NCBI RefSeq assembly: GCF_000237925.1
Contig: NC_031495.1
Coordinates: 28,898,679 to 28,962,678, forward strand
Direction: 5' to 3'
From: Schistosoma mansoni
Taxonomy: Eukaryota > Platyhelminthes > Trematoda > Strigeidida > Schistosomatidae
Length of the DNA: 64,000 nt
Part shown: positions 1 to 12,549 of the stretch, one piece after another
Numbering within the stretch: position 1 is the first letter of the stretch
Layout: each line of letters starts with the position of its first letter
Made by a program: the position numbers and the translations under genes
Notes under the pieces: generated by a model
The model's input: the letters and a program-made list of their open reading frames with translations, nothing else
What the model was told of the DNA's origin: nothing
The model's database searches: none

Positions 1-155
1 AGATCAAAGAACACATTACGCCGACAAATGGAGACAGACATGAGAAGAATGAACAACAATTGGATAGAACTAGAAATGAAGGCGCAGGGGAAGAGTGAGT
101 TGAAGAATGCTGGTCTGCGGCCTATGCTCCATTGGGAGTAACAGGCGTAAGTAAA
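1..155 (+). mobile_element. 3' end of an RTE-like LINE (cut by the window edge)
   Basis: The translated sequence resembles the C-terminus of schistosome endonuclease/RT elements (a KNTLRRQMETDMRRMNNNW-type stretch). It ends in a short simple tail built on GTAA/AAGT units near 150-165, as expected for RTE-clade LINEs. A related copy lies at 9865-10163 and shares the run from the [11 protein letters not shown] region to the tail. The 5' part lies outside the window. The fragment is decayed or truncated and not a host gene. Confidence 0.6.
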
Positions 156-159
156 AGTA

Positions 160-3000
160 AGTAATGACCTTTAATTATGATAGCATAAAAGCATTTTAAT
201 CATTTTAATCATCTTATTATATTCATTAAATCTAATGTTATTACTCGTATTACGTAATATAATATTATAATCTTTCTATTACGTCATTTTGGTTATTCGT
301 GTTTACATTTCCTCACGGAATTAGTACTTTAACAAAAAATTTTCATATATATACAATTGTACAGCTTGATAATAAATTCGTTGAAAAGAGATCCATTAGC
401 TGAACTTCATGTTTTCAGTTCTTAATTTTAGCAAAAAAGAAACACTGAATGAAATTTAATCAACAGTGACCATCGAAAAAAGAACTAATTGTTACGTTTT
501 CCACTATGGAGAAAATAATAATTTGTTATTGAGTGATTTCGTTCAATCAATATATACAATACACTTGTGGATTGAATTGATTGGATGACTATCCATGAAC
601 AGTTCATAATTATGTGTTTATTACTTAACTGTGTGTATTCGACATTCACAACAGTACATGATTTTTTATTTGTATATTGAAATTACGATCATTAAAACAA
701 TTAATTAATATTTTAAGACAACTCTTATCCGTTAATAAATATTCATAGTAAAGACAAGTTTGGTATTGATTTCTTTATATTCAATGGAAATCGATTACGT
801 CGATTACTTTATTTATCATTTTTTATATCAGATAATTTATTGGGCGGTGGCTAACTCGCTAAGTATATGAATTTATACCAGTTATTTGTACATCCGGACT
901 TCTCTCCACCTGTATAATCTCACACTATGAAGTTGGACAGTGCTAAACTTAATCTGTTAGGAAGCGGTAGCTTTCTCAAGAAGACAGATACGAGTTGCTG
1001 AGGTGTATCAAACATCTCGAAACCTAGGTTCAAGGTATCTTGTCGGCTACCTCCAAGAGTATAAGACTTCAACAATGCTAGTTCTTGCAAGAAGACATTC
1101 ATCTTGAAACTTACTAATTAGAAGTGTATTATATTGTCTTTAAATTATCTGGTGATGAGAAACTTTCTTAGTTTTTGAGTTATGATATTTTATCATATGT
1201 GAATATAAGTTATTAAACAAGCTATTCATCGTAAGTATCAATTATAAATTCACATCTTATTTTCGGAATATTTTCAAAATAGAAACAACGTAATTCAAGA
1301 TTACACTAAGTTTCTGTCTTGCTAAGAATCTTCATAATATAACTTCAAATAAATTGAAATTTTGGACAGATACATTTATTGAATAGAGCTATGTGTTGTT
1401 TAGTTGAACGTTAATGGTCTATAATACAAAAAATAACCTATATTTATATTGAAAACCTGATAAGAGAGATGTAATTGCTGTATTTTTGAAGAAAACATAA
1501 TGCTGTTTAGCTGTAGTATATCAACATTAACAGTTGACATTTATGCTCGCTTAAGTCAAGGACCAGAAAATGGAAAAAGTGGACCATAGGACTTTAATTA
1601 AGTGACTAAATTGTGTGATGTTCTTTAGAAAATCTGAATATTTTTGTATTTAACTCTCTGTGACAACGTAATAAGTGTCATATGGTTTAAATAGACAAAA
1701 CTTTAAAATTATAACTGAGTTCATAATGTTTGAGTCAGTTCGTACGTACTAGTTTATGATAGTTATTAAAATTCTTGACATTTCTGGATCTACACTGGTC
1801 TTCGAATAGTTGAAATAGTTGGTGAACTCAAATATAAAGAGTTTCAATATAATTAATCATTATTATTAGTAAATTAACAAATTACTTTAAATATGCCTGA
1901 AATCATATTTTTTTAATACAACTAAAATAGGATGATCTATTGTATGGAAATGTATTTTGACTGTTTACTTAAATGATACATAAGTATTTTTATGTAGTTT
2001 GATTCAATCTATTCATTCATGAAAGTACCATAAAAAATTTCGTCGAAACAGTAATTCTACATTCGGAATTATTTCATTTATGCTTAGAACACAAATTATT
2101 AAATGTACACCACTTTAGTCTCACACATCATTAATGTAACTGCTATTCAACCAAGTTCATTGATGTTTCTAGTATTATTTATTTACGAAATTGTATCATA
2201 AACAATTCATCATGTCTTTACATCAATCCGTATATGTTTAGTTATACTCAAATATCATTAGTTATAAGTAAGGTATCGTTTATGTCGATGTTAAAAACAA
2301 CTTTATTCAATAAAAATGTTAAAGTTCATATGATTTGATAAGTTAAAGATTGAAAATAAGTATTTTCTTGTAAGTCATTTATTTAAAATATATAACAGTT
2401 TATGAAAACTTTCATCTAAGTTAGAGTGAATAGTTTCACAGTATTTGGGCACCGAGTTGATGTAAAACATTAAATAGGAAGAATATATATTTGTAAAATC
2501 TCAGCGAATGAATTTGAAGTAAATCCAACTTTTCGCCTGGCAATCTGGTCCAAGCTTTTTCAAGGAAATTCAAATATATTATTCCTATTTAATATACAAC
2601 AGTGTTTTCACTTATATTTACTAATATCTTTATGAGATAATTACAACTAGAGAAGAGGTCCTTTTACGGTAATCATAAAATGGTTATATGGTTGGTGCTC
2701 AAAAACTCTAAGAAATAATGATAGAAAGATGTACATAATAAGACATATTCTTTTTTTAAATGCCTAACGAAGCAATGATCGGAGTGTTTTTTACTTTCTA
2801 AATGTTCAGTAGTAAAAAAGCTTCAGTTGATTCCATTCTGTTTGAAATAATCATCAAAGTACTCATTACCTATTGGCTTAGATCCATTAATTAAATACAT
2901 ATTAAATTTAATGGTTTAAAATCATTGAAATTCGTATTATTATTTTTTATATAGAAGCTATATGTTACTGCAGTAGTACAATAAGATGCTAAATAAAAAC
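160..3000. other. AT-rich intergenic DNA without a supported gene
   Basis: Only one stretch stands out. A 60-codon minus-strand open frame at 920-1102 (GC-richer than its surroundings, protein-like composition, stop codon shortly upstream of its ATG) may be a lone exon or a repeat fragment. I recognise no family and see no clear splice sites. The segment at 2425-2575 belongs to a dispersed repeat listed separately. Confidence 0.5.
2425..2575 (-). repeat. Dispersed repeat family C, copy 1
   Basis: The segment 2487-2572 matches 13878-13965 on the same strand. The adjacent arm 2427-2462 matches 13987-14015 on the opposite strand. Relative to each other, the two copies are therefore partly inverted. 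A short hairpin (CCAA...TTGG class around a GCGAAA-like loop) can be read on the minus strand. I do not know the family; a short non-autonomous retroelement is most likely. Confidence 0.5.
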
Positions 3001-3004
3001 AAAT

Positions 3005-3134
3005 CGGTTGAAGTTAGACATGAACACCGTTGAATGTCGGCTCAGTGGTCTAGAGGTTAAGCGTTCGCGTGCGAGACCGATAAGTCGTGGGTTTAAATCT
3101 TACGAGTCGGGATCGTGGATGCGCACTGCTGAGA
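3005..3134 (+). mobile_element. tRNA-derived hammerhead SINE (Sm-alpha type), 3'-truncated
   Basis: The pol III promoter-like region runs from CGGCTCAGTGGTCTAGAGG (A-box region) to GGGTTTAAATC (B-box), followed by the GATGCGCACTGCTGAG stretch that opens the hammerhead ribozyme. The copy stops inside the ribozyme and continues into a TA-rich run, so no catalytic core is left. Confidence 0.75.
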
Positions 3135-3139
3135 ATATA

Positions 3140-3858
3140 TATATATTTTATAATGTAACTTAAAGAAAATTCATTTAACACAATACTACCATACATTCAT
3201 TATTTATTATCAATATAATTTACAAATCGAACCATATTAAACAGTCAGGTTATAAGTACATTTCAATTACTTTGTTAATAGAAACTATGCGTTTAATACA
3301 TCCAAATGAATACCAGTTACATAATTTTTCCCTAAATGTTCATTAAAGATATATCTTTTGAAGTAAATTCTAACTTTGAAATTAACAGTATATTCGAGTT
3401 GTTTATTTACTTGTACCATTTTGTAAATAAACGAATAAATCACTGTGAGTATATCACCTAATTATCTTCTGCACGAATGAAATCAAAAGATTGAAATTAT
3501 GAAAAGAAAAAAAAAGGGTGTTCGTTTAAAAATTCTAATTCCTGTTCATGGAAAGTTTATACATCGTTTCCTAATTGTAGAAAATGATATTTATTTATTA
3601 ACAAGGATATTTCTTATTATAGTTGTCATCTTTTAGTTCAGTATTCATTAATGCTTCAACTATTTGTTTATCACGGATATACTACTATGAATATTGGGAA
3701 AAATGTAACTTGATGCAATCTATACAATAGAAAATAGATAGCCTAGTTATAACTCATAGTTAAGTATGCTAAAAGAATTGTTAGTACTTAAGTGTATCAG
3801 TTTATAAAATTTAGATACTTGACAACATAAGACTGAAATAGTTGCATTACCAAACATT
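3140..3858. other. AT-rich intergenic DNA, nothing recognised
   Basis: No long open frame, RNA gene or repeat family was recognised on either strand. Confidence 0.5.
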
Positions 3859-3859
3859 G

Positions 3860-4391
3860 TTTATTTATTTATTTAAACACATAAATATTGGTACAAAGGG
3901 GCACCAAATACATATGCGCCACACAAATCTCATTCGATTTGTATGAGGGCTGTGATACTGCCCGGGTGCCCAAACTGAAACAGGTGGTTTTCTTAGGGGA
4001 CCACACCCTGAGCCTTTCACCTAAATATCTGATCCACAAGGCAGTAGAGCATCGTAAGGAGATGCAGTCCCATGGTAGCTGGTGACCAACAACAGGTTCA
4101 TAAGCCATTTGTTCCCTCAAGATACTGGAGCCCATGTGCACCACTGGTTTGAAATCAGGGTTTTCCAACTCCCGTAGGTGGATCCTCCGTGTCCACCAAC
4201 CCGGTTAAAGTGCCGGACATTCGCTTCTCGTCCTCTTGATTTCGTAAACAACACCCCCGGATGTGAGAAGGCAGTGAGTAGGACTTCTGTGGCAGAGGCT
4301 ATATACGCGTGGCCATGTGAGAGCATTTTAAGAGGGAGAGCGGATTCTCCCCACTCTCGGCCGTACCAGGGCATTTGGGGGCACCAAACAT
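3860..4391 (-). mobile_element. Dispersed retroelement family B, copy 1 (minus)
   Basis: This is a GC-rich block in AT-rich DNA. On the minus strand it contains a 99-codon open frame (4168-3869) starting MENPDFKPVVHMGSS and ends in a (TAAA)n tail, seen as TTTATTTATTTA at 3860-3876. A diverged copy lies at 8925-9430 in the opposite orientation and shares most of that frame. The simple-repeat 3' tail points to a non-LTR element or SINE. Which one, and whether the frame was ever translated, is unknown. Confidence 0.6.
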
Positions 4392-4395
4392 TGTA

Positions 4396-5370
4396 AGTGA
4401 TATGATTTGATTAACAGTTACACTGAACAACGTTTAGTAATAAATATTCGAGTTATATAATATAGGTTGCACAAATGACCAAATCAAATAGAAAATTATT
4501 CAAGTAATACATATAAACTAGAGAAAAACAATATATTGTATTAATATAGTTTTATGGCTAAGGATAACTGTGGATTCAGTAGTCAAGATTTTTGAGTAAT
4601 TTCACATAAATAATTAATTTATAAAAATGTATGATGATTTTGGATATTAATCTTACAACTTACTACTGAATTACGAAGTGCCTAATCTACTACTAAACAA
4701 ATCTCATTAAGTGATATACTTCACCTACTTATTATTTATTCAGTCTAAAGCTGATTTTCTATTGTTACCACAATGGAAAGGATGCTTTTACAAATGTCTC
4801 TTTTTTCACTTAGACTTACTTTTAATGTCTGTTCAAAATAAGGTAAATTGAAAGAAGATGGAAATATGAGATGACCATTGCATTTTATCTGACTAAACAA
4901 AATAATACTTTGAGTAAAATACAATGTTAAATAAGCTGTCATATTTTATTTCATACGAAGAGACAAATCGAAATTCCTAGATATATTTGTTATCAGAAGG
5001 GGTTTGTGGATATTATAGTAATTTCATTATTTACTTTAAGATAGATTGCATCTTATTATCTGTTGTCTCAGTTGAATGATGAAATATTTATGTCAACAAC
5101 TATTGAAAATACTGCCTACCAATTTAAAAATATACCTGAATGTTTCAGCAAAGATATCTCTTTTTAATAAGTTCATTTTTGGAGCTGTCTGATGCTACCT
5201 ACTAATTTATATATACCTGTTCAAAAGTATAAGTTGTACAAATTTTTTCCCTAGTACTCTGTTCAACTTTTAAATTAAACTGATTTATTCTGCTTTCCAC
5301 TTAACCGTACACGCTTAGGAATAGAATTGTCAAAAAAACATATTTGTTTGAACAGACATTTTTAAAATAG
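4396..5370. other. AT-rich intergenic DNA, nothing recognised
   Basis: Short open frames here, for example 4745-4942 minus, have no recognisable motif and AT-driven composition. Confidence 0.5.
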
Positions 5371-5372
5371 TT

Positions 5373-5660
5373 GCATTCGTGAGTCAATTAAAGCTAGACA
5401 ACCATAAAAAACCTAGAATCGCTGAGCAGCCATTTCGTTCTAGTATGGGACTCCTCAACAGTGCGCATCCACGATCCAACCCGTGGAGTTCGAACCCATG
5501 ACCTATCAATCTCGCTTGCGAACGCTTAACCTCTAGACCATTGATCCGGCATCCAACGGTGTTAATGTCCAACTTCAACCGATCAACGAAATTGAGCGAC
5601 ACATCCATCATTGTCTTCAGTGAGTTACTATCTCACAACAGACTTGGTTGAACTTCACTG
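5373..5660 (-). mobile_element. tRNA-derived hammerhead SINE (Sm-alpha type), near full length
   Basis: On the minus strand the order is: 5' leader (ACCAGTGAAGTTCAACCAAG), A-box region, B-box (GGTTCGAACTCC), the GATGCGCACTG ribozyme stem and the tail to AGTCAATTAAAGC on the plus strand. The ribozyme core reads TTGAGGA instead of CTGANGA (C3 to U), so this copy should not self-cleave. The tail is cut before the CCCCTTCTG end seen in other copies. Confidence 0.8.
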
Positions 5661-5664
5661 GTAT

Positions 5665-6750
5665 TAATAAATAATAAGTTGAATTACTAACTAACACAAT
5701 ATTCATACAAAATTATAGTAAAATTAATTCAGACAACTCACGTATTTAAAACAAACAAAATCAAATAAATATGTACCAGTGATATTATAGGCAATAGTTC
5801 TCTTATGATTATAGATATTTGTCAATTAACTATTCAATCTATTCTATGTTTCATCGTTTTGTTTTATACTTTATTTTTATTTCTTGTCAACATTATAATT
5901 TCAAACAATAACCAATCAGATGATAATCGCCTACACATTAAGATTCCCATTATATTTAGGTTGTTTTTTTTTCGATATAACTCAAGTGTTATATTTGGCA
6001 AGTCAAAATTGTTGTTTTTTGAATTAAGGAGCACTTTGTTTTTTTCCGAACTAAAGAGTAATGAAGATCTTTCTTTGTGATTTATTTAAACTATTGAGAA
6101 TATCAACAGCTTCTTAATATAGATTTTATGTTATGATATAATTTCTTAAGGAATATCATCAATTTCTCTGTTAATCTCATCTGGTAACGTTTGATTTCTC
6201 TAAGCTGCAAAATAAACTGTAACACAAAAGATACAATAAGACTGACTTATATGAACGACATTTGAAATGATAGTTGAATAACTCAAACAATTAGTTCACT
6301 ATATTTGGTGAAATATAGTGAAATAGGAGTAATTATCGTTATAAACCGATTTTGGATGGTAATTGAAACTAAACACAAGCCAGTAGGCAGAGGGATAGGA
6401 TAAAACTAAAGGGGGAATAGAATTCAATGAAATCAGTAGATATTACACACACTGACAACCAACGAAATAAAATGAATTCATGCTATTCTGATAGAATCTT
6501 TGTTCTTACTCTTTTCAAAATGATAAAGGGAACTAAGTGTATGAAATTTCTCAAAAAAAAACGCCTCCTTGCACAACTATAGCCATTTATCAAATGAAAA
6601 TCATTTCAGTTTTTGACTCCGATTAACTTAAAACCAAAACACAGTATAATGGCCTAAAAAATCTGTTAAAAAGAAAGTCTAACTAACAAAAGTAGGACTA
6701 ATGTTGAATTCTATAGTTAAATGGTTTTTATGTTTACATTAAACAACTAA
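5665..6750. other. AT-rich intergenic DNA, nothing recognised
   Basis: A 91-codon plus-strand frame (5805-6080) is rich in Phe/Ile/Leu/Asn, as AT-rich random DNA would give. It has no motif I recognise. Confidence 0.5.
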
Positions 6751-6754
6751 AAGA

Positions 6755-7770
6755 GTGTTGAAGATTTCCTACTTGTCAAATAACTTGTACGCTGGGGCCG
6801 TACATTTAAAATATAGACAGTTTGAAAGCCTCATTTCAGAAAGGTGTAAAGAAGAATCACTAAAAAAAAAGACTTTGATTTTAAAAAGATCAACACTGAA
6901 ACAGTTAGTTCTTTTTGATATAAATACAAAGTATTTGTTAATCAAACTTAACGCTTTTGAAAATCATGTTTATTCTTCATTAGAAAGGAAGAACAACCAG
7001 GTCCCTTTCTTAGATATAGTTTTAATTAGTAAAGAAGATGGTTCAACTAAATGATCTATAGAAAGCTCACAAGAACAAGGGAGTATCTTATTCCTTGTCG
7101 TTATTGTCCAGTCCAATAAAAACGGGGATTTATCAGAGGCCTGTTCAATTGGGTTGACCATATCTAACACTATTAAGGACAAGGTGAGGCTAGTAGACTA
7201 AATACTGATGAAGAATCGACACTCACTACAATTCAGAAACCGATGAGTCGGGCACAGTATGTTAAGACATATTGTGCTTCTTGAGTCTAATAAGTTTGTT
7301 TATACTACCCTAGCAATAAGCGGTGAGTCATCTAGCCTTGTGTTAAACTAAAAGTTTAAATCGTTTATCGATGGAACGTACTATGCAGTTAAGGTCATTA
7401 CTATTTAAAGCAAGGTCCGTGTTTGACCAAAAGCATAACCATTGAGTAAGCGACAACATCAAATCCCTTTATATTTTCCAACTTAAATATATGTGTTGAT
7501 GCATAAATAAGAAGGAGGAGTCGTGATTTGCAAATCAGAATGGCTGAGCACTTGTATACAAAAACATCAAACCAAATGGTCCAATAAGAGCAGATGAAAA
7601 ACACCGATACTCTTTCACTGTCAAACAATGTTGAAACGCATCATAAGATTTGTATTAACCCAAACTTTATAGGTTTGAGAAAAAGTGTCTAGGGAGAGTA
7701 CTCGGGCTTAGCCATACGAAATGTTAATGCTCCCTTCCAAACGTATGTTTAGAAACACTTTTTATATACA
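6755..7770 (+). mobile_element. Decayed Penelope-like element (RT plus GIY-YIG-side remnant)
   Basis: A 99-codon open stretch (6755-7054) ends in NNQVPFLDIVLISKEDGS. This matches the PFLDvLl...dGs block found in Penelope-like reverse transcriptases. Directly downstream, in another frame, comes a VYRKLTRTREYL-like stretch, corresponding to the VYRKPThTgrYL block that follows in that family. Further on, broken similarity continues through a TYYAV-like stretch toward the region where the GIY-YIG endonuclease usually lies. The element is old, with many breaks, and non-functional. Family assignment is from remembered motifs only. Confidence 0.6.
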
Positions 7771-7779
7771 CTAAACTTA

Positions 7780-8920
7780 GCTTAGTTAGACTGAGTTAGT
7801 ATCCAGAATGGTGAGATTTATATAGTTATTCTCTTTAATCTTTTTTTAACTTCTAACTCGTCTAGTTGACTTTCACTTTTTCATACAAAAATACCTCAAT
7901 AAATAAATGCGTGATCAGATAGTGCAAGATTTATCGCACGAATGCATCACATAGTCTTGACAAACTCCGTCTTCTCACTAGATTATAGAAACCATAATAC
8001 TCGTTATACTTATAGTAAACTGAATTATTCAAAACGTTATAAACTTACTAAACAATACGGTTTCATGTTCATGACAAATTGAAATTAGATAATGAACCAC
8101 TTGAAAATAGAAGCATGCTGAACAAATATCATATGTTGATTCAAGCTATTTCTTACCCATAAATTGATTAATATTTATGTTCCCCATGTGTTATTTTTTG
8201 TATTTATCTTGCTTTAAGCATTATACTCAGTAAAACTGTTATATGTTTATCACGATTGATCGGCTGATTTTTACTAAAATATGTCTATCATATCAAGAAA
8301 AACACATGAATTATGAAATCGGAAGTCGTTATAGTCTAGTTATTCTGAAACTTCACTTACATATGTCAATAAATTATATTCAGGATGATATATTGTGCCA
8401 ATCAACCTTGGAACAAGAAGGTAAGTTAATTTATAGTAAATAATAATAGAGTTTTAAGAGTATAATAAATTATTGAAATACTATTAAAGTGTTAAAGTCA
8501 TTTACGGACACGCAAAAGAAATAAACAAACTCACATTCATTGTTTATGTTTCATAGAGAGAAGTGATTTCATAAATACTTACTTCACAATCTTTTGACAT
8601 TATCTTTTATAAATCAAAGAAAATAGTACATCTGGTCTAGAAAACCTGGATATTTTCCTACTTATCCAAACATAAATCTGATTACTGAAGAAATAGATTT
8701 TCTCAGATTTAAATCTTTGTATCGTAGTTAACGATACAACGATGTAACCGTTTTGGAAAAGTTTCCTACGTTGTGAAAAGTTGTTATAAAAATGTCAGCC
8801 CGTGAATTAATGATTTTAACAGATCTAATGAAACTATGACCACTTAATACATGATCTATCGATCATGATTCGGACAAAATTTAAACTTATAGCATGGTGT
8901 AACCTGATCCCTAGAAGCAC
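7780..8920. other. AT-rich intergenic DNA, nothing recognised
   Basis: No gene or repeat family recognised on either strand. Confidence 0.45.
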
Positions 8921-8924
8921 GATC

Positions 8925-9430
8925 TATAAAGTGCCCTGATGCGGCTGAGAGTGAAGAGAGTGAGCTATCCCTCTCAAAATGCTTTCACATGACCACGTAC
9001 ATACAACCACCGTCAGGGAAGTCCTACTCACTGCCTTCTCGCATCAGGGGTTGTTGTTTACGAAATCAAGCGGATGAAAAGCGAATGTTCAGCGCTTTAA
9101 CCGAGTTGGTGGATATCGAGGGTCTACTTAGGGGAGTTGGAAAACCCTGATCCCAAATTATTGGTGAACATGGGCTCCAGGATCCTGAAGGAACAAATGG
9201 AGTATGAACCAATTGTTCGTCACCGACTACCTTACGTTACTACACTGCTTTATGGATTAGATTTATTTGGTCAAAGGGATAGGGGGTGGTCCCCTAAGAG
9301 AAACACCTACTTCGGTTTGGGCATCCGTGAAGTATCGCAGCCCTCACACGAATCGAGTGATTAATGTGGCACATATCTATTTGTTGCCTCCTTATACCAA
9401 TGTTTATTCGTTTAAATAAAATAATAAAGA
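8925..9430 (+). mobile_element. Dispersed retroelement family B, copy 2 (plus)
   Basis: This copy is similar to the reverse complement of 3860-4391. Its 75-codon open frame (9137-9364) starts MENPDPKLLVNMGSRIL and aligns with the frame in copy 1. It ends in a GTTTAAATAAAATAATAAA tail. The two copies face opposite ways about 4.5 kb apart and are visibly diverged, so the insertions are not recent. Confidence 0.6.
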
Positions 9431-9864
9431 AAATAAATGGTGTAACCTATAGCTGAGTGACCGATTCATATATTTTTTTAATAGTACAGTTTTTTTCAAT
9501 ATAACATATGAATATTTTAAATCTAGTCAGTTTATATCCTCAGTTACCAATTAAATTGTAAATTTTTTTTCATTTCAATAGATAAAATGACCCTATTTCT
9601 GTCTAGAACTGAAAACATAGATATACTTATACAAACATAAAATCTTTTTTTATGAATACAATTACATTTTTGACAAACTCTTAGGAAAATTACGTAATCA
9701 TTAGACAAAAAAATTTCATTGTTCATTTTAATAAGCTTTAAATAGAATAATAAAAACAAAAGATTAATTTATGGGCATAAAATTTAATTGTCATTCAATT
9801 GTAAATTTAGTAAACTGGATATATTCAAATTATTTGAGATAAACTTACATTGACCTATCTATCA

Positions 9865-10163
9865 GCAACAACCTACTGTGGGAAAGAACAAACCAGATTT
9901 CAGCGGAGGAAGAAATTAGTAAGAAGTGCAGGAAATGTATCGGACACACATTGAAGAAATCACCCAACTGTGTCAAAAAACAAGCCCTTACATGGAATCC
10001 TGAAGGCCGATGGAGAATAGGAAGATCAAAGAACACATTACGTCGAGAAATGGAGACAGACATGAGAACTAGAATGGAAGGCCCAGGACAGAGTGGGTTG
10101 GAGAATGCTGGTCGGCGGCCTGTGCTCCATTGAGAGTAACAGGCGTAAGTAAGTAAGTAAGAA
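9865..10163 (+). mobile_element. RTE-like LINE, 5'-truncated C-terminal fragment
   Basis: The translation runs through [13 protein letters not shown], then [18 protein letters not shown] and [11 protein letters not shown]. This is the C-terminal block of schistosome endonuclease/RT proteins. The 3' end is a simple GTAA repeat (10145-10162), a usual RTE-clade tail. The copy at 1-155 belongs to the same family. Confidence 0.7.
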
Positions 10164-10169
10164 CATTGA

Positions 10170-12005
10170 CCTACAATAAGGACCTTATTAACTTTAAAAT
10201 ATAAATAACACTTTAGGACTTAGATTAACTTCAGCGTAACATAGTAGTGTTATTTAAGGATTAAATTCATTTATAATTAGAACCATTTCAGATATTTTAA
10301 CAGACTCATTCTTCTAACATTTAGTTGTATGTGTGAGCTACAGAATTTAAATCAGTGGCTTGAGGATTAATGGTATGGCAAGTTACTAGATGAACCAGGT
10401 CTCAGAATAATAAATCCCACTCTACTTTCACAAATATTAATTTATTTAGTAATATAGGATTAATTATCATTCGTTTATTGGTTAACCAGTGTGAAATTCA
10501 ATTTTATAGTTTAAAAGGCTTATTCTTACTAACAGTTATTTTTTCTTGTCAGGTTAAGGACTATATTTGACTTAAAAGAAATAGTTATAACACCATAGAA
10601 AATAGATATTTTGGATCTTGTTCCAAACTTTAAAAGTGAAATAAAACTTAGTGATAATCAGTAAATGCGGAACAATGTTCAGCAAAATGAATTGTAGAGA
10701 TAAATCAAGTGTTGAATGGTATTCTTCCGATCAGCTGACATCATATGTAAAAGCGTTAAAGAGCACGGAAGATAGAAAGCAACTGAGTCCTTTTCTCCGC
10801 CTTTTCAGCAGTTAAACGACACAGTCCTTCACGGAATTAGGTCTTTTGTATATTCCTGCCATTAAGTCAAAGTGTAATGATGTATATCTCAAAGTTCATC
10901 CACTTTACAATATGGAGCTGCTGAAGATATGCAACTGAAAAAGAAATTTCAATATGGTTATGAATGATCATTTAGATCAATTCAGTTTTTATTTTATTAG
11001 GTCTTTTTCAAGATATTTATTGTTAACCTGTATGACAAATTCTACTTATGTCTTCTTGACTTTATGAAATAATGCTCCAAACCTAATGAATAAGTTCCAC
11101 ATCAATCAATTTTTTTCAGTTTTACTAATGAATAATACTGCACAACTAGTGAATATATAATTACAATGAATCCTTAGGCATAATATCCAATCAATTAAGT
11201 AATTTGACAAAATAACAAGATAATTGTCTATTCAGTTCTAAACTCAATTAATATTTTGATGATGGTGATTATAGATTTGATTGTTTCATCCCAAACTGAT
11301 TTGAATTCTGTCATCAAATTAATCTTTTTTTTTTTAGAAAGCCATACAATATAAATAAACAACTTAATCCAATTTTCTTGCTTACGATGGGTTTGTGGCT
11401 TGGATATTTGTCAATTTACGGGAAATAATAGATCCAAATCTAAATTCGATTTAATCATTTCAAAGATCACTATCAACCAACAACCATTGAATAATCGTTT
11501 CTTTATTACTTTTCAATTCTTAGTCTCCTTCAATAATAACCAAGTATTCGATCATATTCAGGATCTTTGAGTCACGAAAAAAAGTACAATATTACTTAAA
11601 TCTTGAGACAAATAATCATTCGTTCACATTTTTGTAACCCTAGTATATTATCAACGTTGAAATATTTTGACACATTATTAAATTTTCTATGACCTATAAT
11701 TAAATTTATTTCAATGATGAGTTATGGATTAAGCTAATATACCGACATTCATAAACATCTTTTGAAGTCCTTTATCAAACATAATGATTCTTAAAACAAA
11801 TCAGTTAACCTTAGATACTGCAGTGAGGTGAGGAATTCAATAAAAAAATATATGAATATGAAAAAAATTGATTTAACCTTTACTCTTTTTTTCCTTATTA
11901 TTATTTATATCGTTGAAATACATACTATGGATATTTTACGAAATAAATATTTGAATAAATTAAATTTAGATTATTATTCTTATTCATAAGTGTTTATTAA
12001 GAATG
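10170..12005. other. AT-rich intergenic DNA, nothing recognised
   Basis: No gene, RNA or repeat family recognised on either strand. Confidence 0.45.
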
Positions 12006-12009
12006 TTTA

Positions 12010-12360
12010 TGTTATATTTCGAACTTAGATTCTTAGTATATCGCGTAATACTTGAGCACTTAAAAGCTAGAAACCTGCCAAGTCGCAAAATGAGAAGACA
12101 GAAGACTAGTAGGTAGGAATGTTATTCCAAACAGTGTCAAATATAGTACAAAAATACCATGTATTTATAGTTTTTGGATGAAAGTAAATCATCATTTCGG
12201 ACAGCCAATAGGCACATAGGGGGTCCTTTTTATTCATCCAATAGGGAAGTTACAAATCGACATTCTAGGATGTTCCTCTAGCGGTGATTGGATGGAATGT
12301 CTTTGACTCTTTCTATGCTTCTTGAGGTTTTCTAAAGTTTGCCAATGAGTCATCCCTACA
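12010..12360 (-). mobile_element. Solo LTR (fossil LTR retrotransposon)
   Basis: The ~351-bp segment reads TGTAGGG...ATAACA on the minus strand, so it has the TG...CA ends of an LTR. A TATA-like motif (CTATAAATA, minus strand, near 12165-12175) sits in a promoter-like position. The flanks are GTTTA on the left and GTTTG on the right, an imperfect 5-bp target-site duplication. No internal retrotransposon sequence adjoins, so this is most likely a solo LTR left by recombination. Superfamily not assigned. Confidence 0.5.
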
Positions 12361-12499
12361 GTTTGTCTATGTAGAATTTTAATGAACAAATTGAAAAAAT
12401 GTACAGTATTATAAATTAGCTTTATAGTAAGAATTTACGCTATATGAACTTATAAGCTCATGGTTTGTTAACAATTAATATTTAATAGTGACTAGCATT

Positions 12500-12549
12500 G
12501 GAATCCATGAGACGCGCTTTTCGTCCTATTTGAGACTCGTTAGCTGGAT
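12500..12549 (-). ncRNA. Hammerhead-ribozyme-like motif (probably inactive)
   Basis: The minus-strand order is: stem I strand ATCCAG, core CTAACGA (consensus CTGANGA, with G5 changed to A), stem II GTC...GAC around TCAAATAG, GAAA, GC-rich stem III GCGCGTC, then CATGGAT closing stem I. The arrangement is that of a type I hammerhead. The core change predicts loss of cleavage. Confidence 0.6.

Noticed and set aside
3035-3110. A functional tRNA gene
   Set aside because: The A- and B-box-like motifs are present but the sequence does not fold into a tRNA cloverleaf that I can draw, and it continues into the SINE ribozyme and tail.
3869-4168. 99-codon minus-strand frame as a host gene
   Set aside because: It lies inside a dispersed repeat whose second, diverged copy is at 8925-9430.
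5384-5611. Minus-strand frame in the SINE at 5.4 kb, and similar frames at 12614, 57320, 57387, 60964 and 61017
   Set aside because: All fall within tRNA-derived SINE copies, and no coding signal is expected there.
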